Shown piece by piece: positions 1 to 5,855 of a stretch of DNA of 6,724 nt. How positions within the stretch are numbered: position 1 is the stretch's first letter; every line of letters starts with the position of its first letter. Made by a program: the position numbers and the translations under genes. The DNA comes from Paracoccaceae bacterium (GTDB lineage: Bacteria; Pseudomonadota; Alphaproteobacteria; Rhodobacterales; Rhodobacteraceae), in contig DAOUPC010000160.1 in NCBI GenBank assembly GCA_030626365.1, positions 1 through 6,724 of the forward strand, written 5' to 3'. Below the pieces are notes generated by a model. The model did no database searches. It worked only from the letters and a program-made list of their open reading frames with translations, and had not been told where the DNA came from.

Positions 1-1
1 C

Positions 2-934
2 CGGGTCTGGCAGGTCTATTGGGCGCATATCTGCCTGTTCTTCTTTGTTGCCATGACCATGGCGGCGCTGGACACATACGGCACGTTCGACAAAAGCTAT
101 GTCAATTCCCTGAACCTTGGGCATTTCTTCAAAGACCCGATGCCCCAGATCGTCGGGCTGTTCACCCTGACCTATGTGCCGAACTATTTCGACATCCTGC
201 CGATGTATCTTGTGGTGCTGGCGATGATGCCGCTGTTCATGGCGCTGGCCAATATCAGCCTGTGGGCCGCCGCCGCCGCCAGCATCGCCATCTGGGTCGC
301 CGCCAATTTCAGCTTGCTGGACCTGCCGGCCGAACCGTGGTCGTCGCGGCGCTGGTTTTTCAACCCGTTCGGCTGGCAATTGCTGTTCTTTACCGGATTT
401 GCCTTTATGCGCGGCTGGCTGCCTGCCCCGCCGGTATCGCGCACATTGCTGTGGGTCTGTATCGGCTTTGTGGTACTGTCCGCGCCGCTGGGATCGTGGA
501 AGGTGTTTTTGTGGGTCGATGCCTGGAACGAAGACCTTGGCGCGCTGATCCGCAAGGCCTGGGCCCCGCTTAAGGATTTTCGCACCAAAAGCGAATTCGC
601 GCTGCTGCGGTACGTGCATTTTCTGGCCCTTGCCTATGTGGCGTGGGTGGCCGTTGGTGAGGGGGGGCATCGTCTGGTTGCCGTTGGCAGTGGTCCGGCG
701 GCAAATATCTGGCGCATCGTGCTAAAGCTGACAAGCAAGGTTGGCCAGCAATCGCTGGCGGTGTTCGTGTTCTCGATGGCGCTGGCGCGGCTGATCGGCT
801 TTGCACTGGATCAGGCCGGGCGGACACCCGCCACATGGGCCATTGCCAACCTGACCGGCTTTGCGCTGATCATTTGTGTTGCCTATGCCGCCGGGTGGTT
901 CAAATCCCAGCCATGGAAGAGCAAACAACCATGA
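2..934 (+). CDS. opgC: OpgC, membrane transferase that substitutes (succinylates) periplasmic glucans; 5' end missing
   Basis: The reading frame is open from base 2 to a TGA at 932-934, giving 310 visible residues; the family is usually about 380-400 residues, so roughly the first 70-90 lie outside the window. It is very hydrophobic, with about eight membrane segments visible. Family-type signatures are NYFDILPMYLVVL (bases ~181-219), WFFNPFGWQLLFFTGFAF (~355-408), RYVHFLALAYV (~608-640) and a late KVGQQSLAVFVFS stretch (~736-774). OpgC proteins of this family sit in the inner membrane; in Rhodobacter sphaeroides OpgC is required for succinylation of osmoregulated periplasmic glucans. The stop overlaps the ATG of opgG by four bases (ATGA), so the two are cotranscribed and probably translationally coupled. 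A run of seven G at 661-667 lies in the coding sequence. The acyl donor and exact substituent here are inferred, not visible. Confidence 0.9.
   Translation, partial: RVWQVYWAHICLFFFVAMTMAALDTYGTFDKSYVNSLNLGHFFKDPMPQIVGLFTLTYVPNYFDILPMYLVVLAMMPLFMALANISLWAAAAASIAIWVAANFSLLDLPAEPWSSRRWFFNPFGWQLLFFTGFAFMRGWLPAPPVSRTLLWVCIGFVVLSAPLGSWKVFLWVDAWNEDLGALIRKAWAPLKDFRTKSEFALLRYVHFLALAYVAWVAVGEGGHRLVAVGSGPAANIWRIVLKLTSKVGQQSLAVFVFSMALARLIGFALDQAGRTPATWAIANLTGFALIICVAYAAGWFKSQPWKSKQP
661..667 (+). repeat. G7 homopolymer inside opgC
   Basis: Seven consecutive G encode part of a Gly-Glu-Gly-Gly-His segment in a loop between two membrane segments. A change of one base by slippage would frameshift the last third of the protein. 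The tract is short and could simply reflect high G+C. Confidence 0.6.
915..921 (+). promoter_or_regulatory. Ribosome binding site of opgG
   Basis: GGAAGAG lies inside the last codons of opgC, nine bases before the ATG at 931. This supports a start at 931 (or the adjacent ATG at 934) rather than any of the upstream in-frame codons, which would put extra residues in front of the twin-arginine signal. Confidence 0.6.
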
Positions 935-2487
935 TGACACGGCGTGCCTTTCTGGCCACAAGCACGGCCCTGGCCGCATCCCTGACCCAGCCCAGTTCAG
1001 GGTTGGCCGCCGGGGCAGGCATGGATTTCGACCGTGAATTCGACCGCGAACAGGTGATCATGCTGGCCCGTGACATGGCCGCCCACCCCTATGCGCCGCG
1101 CCCGCAGGTGCCGCAGGACTGGCGCGATCTGACCTATGAGCAGTATAAATCCATCTGGTTCCGCCATACCGCCGCACTTTGGCGCAATAGCGACACGCCC
1201 TATAACGTCGATTTCTTTCATCCCGGTCTGTATTTCCCGCGCGCCATCACCATTGACGCGGTCGAGGGCGCCACCGCCCGGCTGATCCCCTTTGACCTTG
1301 CGGCGTTTGAACGGACCGACAAGGTGCCGGACCTGACCAGCCAGGGCGCGCTGGGGTATTCCGGGTTTCGCCTGCGCACGGAACTAAGCGAGCCGGGCAA
1401 AAAGAACGAATTCTGCGTCTTTCAGGGGGCCAGCTATTTCCGGGCCATCGGGCTGGGACAGACCTATGGGTTGTCGGCGCGCGGTCTGGCACTGAAAACC
1501 GGCGATCCCATGGGCGAGGAATTCCCTGATTTCACCCGCTTCTGGCTGGAACGCCCCGCCCCCGGCCAGCGCAACATGATCGTGCATGCCCTGCTGGACA
1601 GTCCCGGCGTCACCGGGGCCTATCGGTTTGACATCACGCCGGGGTCATCCTGTGTGATGCAGGTGCAGGCCACCCTGTTTGCGCGCCGTGAACTGACCCA
1701 TGTGGGCCTTGGGCCGCTGACCTCTATGTTCCTTTATGACAGCACCGACCGCACCCGGTTCGACGACTTTCGCCCGGCGGTGCATGACAGTGACGGGCTG
1801 TTGATCCGCAATGGCGCGGGCGAAGTTCTGTGGCGGCCTCTGGCCAATCCCCGTACGCTTCAGGTGTCGTCGTTTGTCGATGAAAACCCGCGTGGCTTTG
1901 GCCTGATGCAGCGCGCCCGCGACCTGTCGGACTTTGCCGACCTCGAAGCACTTTACCACAACCGCCCCGGTGTCTGGGTGGAACCGCAGGGCGATTGGGG
2001 CAAAGGGGCCGTCACACTGGTTGAAATCCCCGCCGATCAAGAGATTTACGACAATATCGTCGCCTATTGGCGCCCGCAAAAACCGATCCGGGCGGGGGGG
2101 CGTGTTGATCTGGCCTATCGCCTGAACTGGGGAAGCGAGGAAACCGGGGTGATCAGCACACCCGTCCAAGCCGCCCCCGCCCCAACCACACCCGCAAGGG
2201 TGATCAACACATCGATGGGCGCACGCCGCACAGGCGGGCGGATCGTGGCAATCGATTTTGAGGATCATCCGTTATTTGACGCCACACCGGCGGACATGGA
2301 CGTGCGGATCAGTTCGCCGCATGTGAAAACCACCAAGGGCGTGTTGCAGCGCAATCCGCAAACCGGCGGGCTAAGGCTGGCGTTTTCGTTTGATCCGGGC
2401 AAACGCAAGATGGTCGAGTTGCGCGCGCAACTGCGCCGTGACGGGGCCCCGGCATCCGAGGTCTGGCTGTATCGGTGGACCGCATGA
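931..2487 (+). CDS. opgG: OpgG/OpgD-family periplasmic glucan biosynthesis protein (MdoG family, GH186) with a Tat-type signal
   Basis: 518 residues, the normal size for the family. The N-terminus MMTRRAFLA followed by an Ala/Leu-rich stretch to about residue 27 looks like a twin-arginine (Tat) signal; in E. coli the paralogue OpgD, not OpgG, is Tat-exported. The family core is intact: FHPG at 96-99, GASYFRAIG from 166, YGLSARG, GEEFPDF, PLTSMF, DDFRPAVHDSDGL (HDSDGL 285-290) and WVEPQGDWG (VEPQGDWG 350-357). The C-terminal ~130 residues match the usual beta-sandwich domain. Known biology: OpgG/OpgD are periplasmic proteins needed to form OPGs, and E. coli OpgG and OpgD were recently assigned to glycoside hydrolase family GH186 acting on beta-1,2-glucan. 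The acidic residues of HDSDGL and VEPxGDWG probably contain the catalytic pair, and all are kept. The gene sits between opgC and opgH with ATGA overlaps at both ends. The symbol could equally be opgD. The start at 931 is chosen for the overlap, RBS and Tat signal. Confidence 0.93.
   Translation: MMTRRAFLATSTALAASLTQPSSGLAAGAGMDFDREFDREQVIMLARDMAAHPYAPRPQVPQDWRDLTYEQYKSIWFRHTAALWRNSDTPYNVDFFHPGLYFPRAITIDAVEGATARLIPFDLAAFERTDKVPDLTSQGALGYSGFRLRTELSEPGKKNEFCVFQGASYFRAIGLGQTYGLSARGLALKTGDPMGEEFPDFTRFWLERPAPGQRNMIVHALLDSPGVTGAYRFDITPGSSCVMQVQATLFARRELTHVGLGPLTSMFLYDSTDRTRFDDFRPAVHDSDGLLIRNGAGEVLWRPLANPRTLQVSSFVDENPRGFGLMQRARDLSDFADLEALYHNRPGVWVEPQGDWGKGAVTLVEIPADQEIYDNIVAYWRPQKPIRAGGRVDLAYRLNWGSEETGVISTPVQAAPAPTTPARVINTSMGARRTGGRIVAIDFEDHPLFDATPADMDVRISSPHVKTTKGVLQRNPQTGGLRLAFSFDPGKRKMVELRAQLRRDGAPASEVWLYRWTA
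1027..1050 (+). repeat. 12-bp near-perfect tandem repeat in opgG
   Basis: TTCGACCGTGAA is followed directly by TTCGACCGCGAA (one mismatch), encoding Phe-Asp-Arg-Glu twice just after the signal peptide. It looks like a small in-frame duplication near the mature N-terminus, where length is likely tolerated. Confidence 0.7.
2094..2100 (+). repeat. G7 homopolymer inside opgG
   Basis: Seven G within the codons for Arg-Ala-Gly-Gly-Arg, near residue 390 and after the catalytic-domain motifs. Slippage would shift the frame in the C-terminal domain. Confidence 0.6.
2474..2479 (+). promoter_or_regulatory. Ribosome binding site of opgH
   Basis: GGTGGA lies four bases before the ATG at 2484, within the end of opgG. 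Together with the ATGA overlap it favours 2484 over the in-frame GTG at 2475, which overlaps this site. Confidence 0.5.
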
Positions 2488-4385
2488 CGCCCGATTTACA
2501 CATCATGCCCCCCGAACACCCGGTGGCCATGCCGCCACAGGATTTCGGCGCGCCGTTTCAGGATACGGATGCCCCCGGTGTGGTGCCGGAACCGGGGCCG
2601 GACGGGCGCGTGGCATTATGGCGGGTTCTGGCGTTCAGCCCGGCAATGGTCGCCACCGCCGCACTGTTGTGGATCATGACCGGCTGGTTTTCGGATCAGG
2701 GAATAAGCATGGTCGAGGGCACATTGCTGGGCCTGATCGCCTTCAATTTCTTCTGGATCACCTTCACCCTCAGCACCGTGTTGCTGGGGGTCGTGGCCCT
2801 TGCGCGGGCCGACAAAACCCCGCCCCGCAGCCAACTGACCGGCCCAATCAAGGCGCTGAATGTGGCGCTGTTGATGCCGGTCCATAATGAGGTGGCGTGG
2901 TATGTGCTGGGCAATGCCCGTTCAATGCTGGAAGAGCTGCGCGCGCGCGGCGGGCGGCATCATTACGCGATGTTCATCCTTAGCGACACCCGCGATGACG
3001 CCATCGCAGCCCAGGAACAGGCCAGCGTTCAGGCCCTGCGCGCGTCGCTGTCACCGGGGCTGGACCTGTATTACCGCCGCCGTGTGCTGAACACTGATCG
3101 CAAGGTTGGCAACATTGCCGACTGGGTCAGCCGCTGGGGTGGTGACTGGCAGGCAATGCTGGTGCTGGACGCCGACAGCCTGATGACCGGACGGGCCATC
3201 GGACAGCTAAGCGATGCACTGGCCCGCGACCCCGGTGCCGGGCTGATCCAAAGCTTTCCGCAACTGATCGGGGCACAGTCGGTCTTTGCCCGGATGCAGC
3301 AGTTTGCCAATGGCGTCTATGGCGCGGCCCTGGCCGAGGGCATGGCCCGTTGGTGCGGGCAGGATGGCAATTACTGGGGCCATAACGCGATCATCCGCAC
3401 CGCCGCCTTTGCCAGCAGCGCCGGATTGCCACGCCTTCGATCCCTGCGCGGCCACGAGCAACTGATCATGAGCCATGATTTCGTCGAGGCCAGCCTGCTG
3501 CGCCGGGCCGGATGGGGCGTGCGGTTCCTGCCCCGTATCCGTGGCAGTTACGAAGAAAGCCCGCCCACCCTGATCGACCACATCCTGCGCGACCGGCGCT
3601 GGTGTCAGGGCAACCTGCAACACCTGAACCTGCTGGGATCGGCCGGGTTCAAACCACTGTCGCGGTTCCATCTGTTTCACGGCGCGATCGGCTATCTTCT
3701 GTCGCCGATCTGGTTTGCCCTGCTGGTCATGTGGGCGCTGATCGGGCGGGGCGAGGATGCCTCGGTGTTGACCTATTTCAGCGAAACAAACCCGCTGATG
3801 CCAACCTGGCCGGAAATGACCGAGGCACGCCATGTGCTGATCATCGTGCTGATGTATGCGATGCTGCTGGCCCCCAAACTGTTGGGGGTGGCGTCACTGC
3901 CACTGACCGGTGCGCGGTTTGGCGACTTTGGCGGCGGCGTGCGGCTGGTGGGGTCGTTCCTGTCGGAAATCATTTTGTCGGTGATCTATGCACCAATCCT
4001 GATGGTTCAGCAGATGATTGCGGTGTTTCGCACCATTATGGGCCTGCAAAAAGGCTGGCAGCCTCAGGCACGGGATGGCGGGCGCTATGGGTTTGGGACA
4101 TTGATGATGACCCTCGCGCTGGAAACCCTTAGCGGGCTGGCGTTATGGGCCGGTATCCTGGCGGGTGTCATTTCACCCTGGCTGGTGCCGATTGCCTTTT
4201 CCCTGGCGCTGGCGGTGCCCCTGTCGGCCCTTAGCGGGCTGTCGATGCCCCTGCGCACAACCCGCTGGCTGGGCACCCGAGAGGTGTTCACAGAACCCCC
4301 GATCACCCAGGCCGCGCGCCATTACCGCAAAGAACTGAAATCATTGCTGGAAGGCGGCGACGACCTGGCCACCCCAGCCGAATAA
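2484..4385 (+). CDS. opgH: OpgH, membrane glucosyltransferase that makes the periplasmic glucan backbone
   Basis: 633 residues. OpgH is an inner-membrane family 2 glycosyltransferase that polymerises glucose from UDP-glucose and passes the chain to the periplasm. Order: a Pro-rich soluble N-terminus (1-46), two membrane segments (~47-68, ~78-106), a cytoplasmic GT2 domain, and five or so membrane segments (~398-421, 450-470, 487-514, 538-561, 564-586). GT2 motifs are intact: LLMPVHNE (129-136), DTRDD (168-172), DADS metal site (229-232), SHDF with the likely catalytic Asp332, and RDRRWCQGN whose RxxRW (369-373) replaces the QxxRW of processive synthases. GHNAIIR and SHDFVEASLLRRAGWGV are typical of OpgH rather than of cellulose synthase. 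E. coli OpgH is about 847 residues, the difference being mostly at the N-terminus. The ATG overlaps the opgG stop (ATGA), so no opgI-like gene separates them. The TAA stop lies in an 18-bp tandem duplication. Confidence 0.95.
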   Translation: MTPDLHIMPPEHPVAMPPQDFGAPFQDTDAPGVVPEPGPDGRVALWRVLAFSPAMVATAALLWIMTGWFSDQGISMVEGTLLGLIAFNFFWITFTLSTVLLGVVALARADKTPPRSQLTGPIKALNVALLMPVHNEVAWYVLGNARSMLEELRARGGRHHYAMFILSDTRDDAIAAQEQASVQALRASLSPGLDLYYRRRVLNTDRKVGNIADWVSRWGGDWQAMLVLDADSLMTGRAIGQLSDALARDPGAGLIQSFPQLIGAQSVFARMQQFANGVYGAALAEGMARWCGQDGNYWGHNAIIRTAAFASSAGLPRLRSLRGHEQLIMSHDFVEASLLRRAGWGVRFLPRIRGSYEESPPTLIDHILRDRRWCQGNLQHLNLLGSAGFKPLSRFHLFHGAIGYLLSPIWFALLVMWALIGRGEDASVLTYFSETNPLMPTWPEMTEARHVLIIVLMYAMLLAPKLLGVASLPLTGARFGDFGGGVRLVGSFLSEIILSVIYAPILMVQQMIAVFRTIMGLQKGWQPQARDGGRYGFGTLMMTLALETLSGLALWAGILAGVISPWLVPIAFSLALAVPLSALSGLSMPLRTTRWLGTREVFTEPPITQAARHYRKELKSLLEGGDDLATPAE

Positions 4386-4412
4386 CCCAAACCTGCCGAA
4401 TAACCCAAACCT
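4377..4412 (+). repeat. Perfect 18-bp tandem duplication spanning the opgH stop and the convergent junction
   Basis: The unit GCCGAATAACCCAAACCT occurs twice head to tail (4377-4394 and 4395-4412) with no mismatch. The first copy contains the last codons and TAA of opgH. The second covers the rest of the gap and two of the three bases of the TAG (4413-4411) of the minus-strand hydrolase. Neither protein would be changed if one copy were lost. The unit is not self-complementary and makes no obvious terminator hairpin. A recent slippage duplication is the simplest reading. Confidence 0.95.
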
Positions 4413-5253
4413 ACGGTGTGTCGGCCTCAAACCAGTCCAGCACCATGTCGGCCCAGCCCACAGGCACCTTGTGCCCGCCGGGGAACATCGCCATTTCCAA
4501 CGCCGACCCCGGCGCGCAGCCGGTCCATTTGCGGCGCAGAAAATCCCCGGTCCGGCCATAGCTGTCCGGGTTCTGATTGGCACAGCCATTGGCCGCGCGC
4601 CAGATTTCAAGCCCGGCAAAGATATCGCCCTGCTGATACCGCCCGCCACCCAATATGCGCCCCTCAAGTGGTACGGTCTTATCGCTCCAGCCATGTGTGT
4701 GAAACAGCCGGACCGGCCCCGCGCACTGATCGGGGTGCGGACGCCAGAACCCGCCCGACACCGACGCATAAGCACCAAAGGCATCCGGCGTATCACACGC
4801 CAGATAGTTGACCATGAACCCACCCGCCGAAAACCCGGCCAGCAGGATATCCGCGCGGCTGAAACCAAACCGTGCGGCCGCATCATCGGCTACGTCCTGA
4901 AGAAACCGGGTCTCGTCACGGCCTTCCCAGCCGGGGAAAAAGTTCCACACGAAACCCGACCCGTTGCGAAAACGGCGCGCCGCCGTCGGGGCCAGCACCG
5001 CATAGCCGCGTGCCAGAAGGGGGCGCAAAAGGCGTTTGTTGCGCATGACCGTGGCGCCACTGCCACCGGCCCCGTGCAGGAACATAACCAGCGGCGGATT
5101 TGGCCCGCCTGTATCGGGCCCACCTGTATTGGGCAGAACCAGTTCATATTCCCCCCCCGCCATCAGGCAAGGGGCCGGGTCATCACCGCACCCGGCCAGC
5201 GCCGGACCCGCAACCGTGAACAGGCCAATCACCGCCGCCAGAACCCTGTTCAT
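4411..5253 (-). CDS. Secreted alpha/beta hydrolase, PHB-depolymerase/feruloyl-esterase (LpqC-like) family
   Basis: 280 residues. The N-terminus is an export signal (MNRVLAAVIGLFTVAGPALA) with possible signal peptidase I cleavage after Ala20; LAGC at 19-22 also fits a lipobox, so it could be a lipoprotein. The catalytic machinery is complete: HGAGG oxyanion loop at 60-64, nucleophile Ser142 in GFSAGG, Asp191 in GWSDKTVP and His261 in GGHKVPVGW. Six cysteines (22, 29, 153, 177, 224, 246) suggest disulfides in the periplasm. The family holds short-chain polyhydroxyalkanoate depolymerases, feruloyl and acetyl-xylan esterases; the substrate cannot be read from the sequence. It is the second gene after the rhodanese, with TGATG (1-base overlap) and no clear RBS of its own, so translation is probably coupled. 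A G8 run near codons 32-35 and a 15-bp tandem repeat (residues 42-51) lie just after the signal. It converges on opgH with 25 bases between stops. Confidence 0.88.
   Translation of the reverse strand: MNRVLAAVIGLFTVAGPALAGCGDDPAPCLMAGGEYELVLPNTGGPDTGGPNPPLVMFLHGAGGSGATVMRNKRLLRPLLARGYAVLAPTAARRFRNGSGFVWNFFPGWEGRDETRFLQDVADDAAARFGFSRADILLAGFSAGGFMVNYLACDTPDAFGAYASVSGGFWRPHPDQCAGPVRLFHTHGWSDKTVPLEGRILGGGRYQQGDIFAGLEIWRAANGCANQNPDSYGRTGDFLRRKWTGCAPGSALEMAMFPGGHKVPVGWADMVLDWFEADTP
5104..5133 (-). repeat. 15-bp imperfect tandem repeat in the hydrolase gene
   Basis: Plus-strand CCCGCCTGTATCGGG (5104-5118) is followed by CCCACCTGTATTGGG (5119-5133), with two mismatches. It encodes Asn-Thr-Gly-Gly-Pro and Asp-Thr-Gly-Gly-Pro in the loop just before the strand leading to the HGAGG motif, a place where length variation would be tolerated. 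Confidence 0.8.
5151..5158 (-). repeat. G8 homopolymer (C8 on the plus strand) near the start of the hydrolase gene
   Basis: Eight G on the coding strand, within the codons for Ala32-Gly33-Gly34-Glu35, right after the signal peptide. Gain or loss of one base would shift the frame ahead of the whole catalytic domain. Confidence 0.7.
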
Positions 5254-5762
5254 CAGGAATCGTCTTTGTATTGGCGGGTTGGCAGATCACTGCCCAGCCA
5301 GCCCGGCCCGGCCCGTGACCCAAGCATCCCCTCGGGCACATCGATGATCCGGGTGAACCCCGCCTCACTTAGCCGCCTGCCCATTTTGGCCGAGCGCACG
5401 CCGCGCGCGCAAATCAGGGCAACCGGCGTATCAAGATCGCCACCAACCAGCGTGCCAAGCGCCTTAACAAAATCCTTGCGGCGCATATCCAGCGGCTGCG
5501 CGCCAATCCCCACCCCGGTTTTGCGCCATTCATCCGGGCGGCGGATATCAATCAGCACGATGTCACCGGCAACGGCCTGTTCATGCGCCTTGGCCACGCT
5601 CAGATTATCGCCAGCATAGGCGGGGGTCAGCATGGCCCAGAACGACACCGGGGCCAGTGTCATCCAGATCATGCCCGCCACGACAAGCGCGGCCAGCAAA
5701 CCACCCAGCCTTAGCACCATGCGCCGGGGTGTCGTTCGGGGGTGGGTTTGTGCGTCTGTCAT
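5253..5762 (-). CDS. Membrane-anchored or exported single-domain rhodanese-like protein
   Basis: 169 residues from the ATG at 5762, chosen because AGAGG stands five bases upstream; a longer in-frame reading to 5879 adds 39 residues without family features and runs through the leader hairpin. The N-terminus has PRRMVLR (12-18), a hydrophobic stretch (~18-38) and AYA at 48-50. This could be an N-in membrane anchor or a long, Tat-like cleavable signal; either puts the domain in the periplasm. The rhodanese domain follows: IDIRRPDEW (71-79), the active-site loop CARGVR with Cys118 (CxxGxR), and GFTRIIDVPEGMLG (135-148). Rhodaneses carry sulfane sulfur on this cysteine as a persulfide; the donor, acceptor and physiological role here are unknown. 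The stop overlaps the hydrolase ATG by one base, so the two form an operon. It is transcribed away from mrpA. Confidence 0.85.
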   Translation of the reverse strand: MTDAQTHPRTTPRRMVLRLGGLLAALVVAGMIWMTLAPVSFWAMLTPAYAGDNLSVAKAHEQAVAGDIVLIDIRRPDEWRKTGVGIGAQPLDMRRKDFVKALGTLVGGDLDTPVALICARGVRSAKMGRRLSEAGFTRIIDVPEGMLGSRAGPGWLGSDLPTRQYKDDS

Positions 5763-5767
5763 CGGAA

Positions 5768-5772
5768 CCTCT
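5768..5772 (-). promoter_or_regulatory. Ribosome binding site of the rhodanese gene
   Basis: AGAGG on the minus strand, five bases before the ATG at 5762. It decides the start in favour of the 169-residue form. Confidence 0.65.
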
Positions 5773-5790
5773 GTGGATGCCTTTGGGGGC

Positions 5791-5828
5791 TTTGGGTTAC
5801 TCGCCAAGGGTATTTGGCAACCCTGAAA
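5791..5828 (-). promoter_or_regulatory. Bulged hairpin in the leader of the rhodanese-hydrolase operon
   Basis: On the plus strand GGGTT (5794-5798) pairs with AACCC (5819-5823), and GCCAA (5803-5807) pairs with TTGGC (5814-5818), with a six-base loop and a four-base bulge (5799-5802). TTT (5791-5793) and AAA (5826-5828) can extend it past a two-base bulge. In the minus-strand transcript it would lie about 30-65 bases before the start codon. No U-run follows on either strand, so it is not a standard intrinsic terminator. It may be a leader structure or a protein-binding dyad. Confidence 0.5.
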
Positions 5829-5838
5829 TGTCCCTTTA

Positions 5839-5855
5839 GCATGAAATGGCATGAA
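5839..5855. repeat. Direct repeat GCATGAA, 10-bp period
   Basis: GCATGAA occurs at 5839-5845 and 5849-5855, one helical turn apart, upstream of the rhodanese leader hairpin and in the likely promoter region of that operon. It could be a regulator site or chance. Confidence 0.35.

Noticed and set aside
835..930. Longer form of OpgG starting upstream at 835
   Set aside because: The extra 32 residues overlap opgC, have no family match, and would bury the Tat signal; the RBS and ATGA overlap point to 931.
3207..3833. Minus-strand open frame of 208 codons inside opgH
   Set aside because: Antisense to the GT2 catalytic motifs of opgH; no family features of its own.
4386..4410. Bidirectional terminator between opgH and the hydrolase
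   Set aside because: The gap consists of the tandem repeat and shows no inverted repeat or T-run.
4471..5619. Long plus-strand open frame (382 codons) opposite the hydrolase and rhodanese
   Set aside because: Antisense shadow typical of G+C-rich genes; very rich in Arg, Pro and Ala, and the minus-strand proteins have full catalytic motifs.
5791..5828. Intrinsic terminator
   Set aside because: The stem is bulged and no U-run follows on either strand; a leader element is the better reading.
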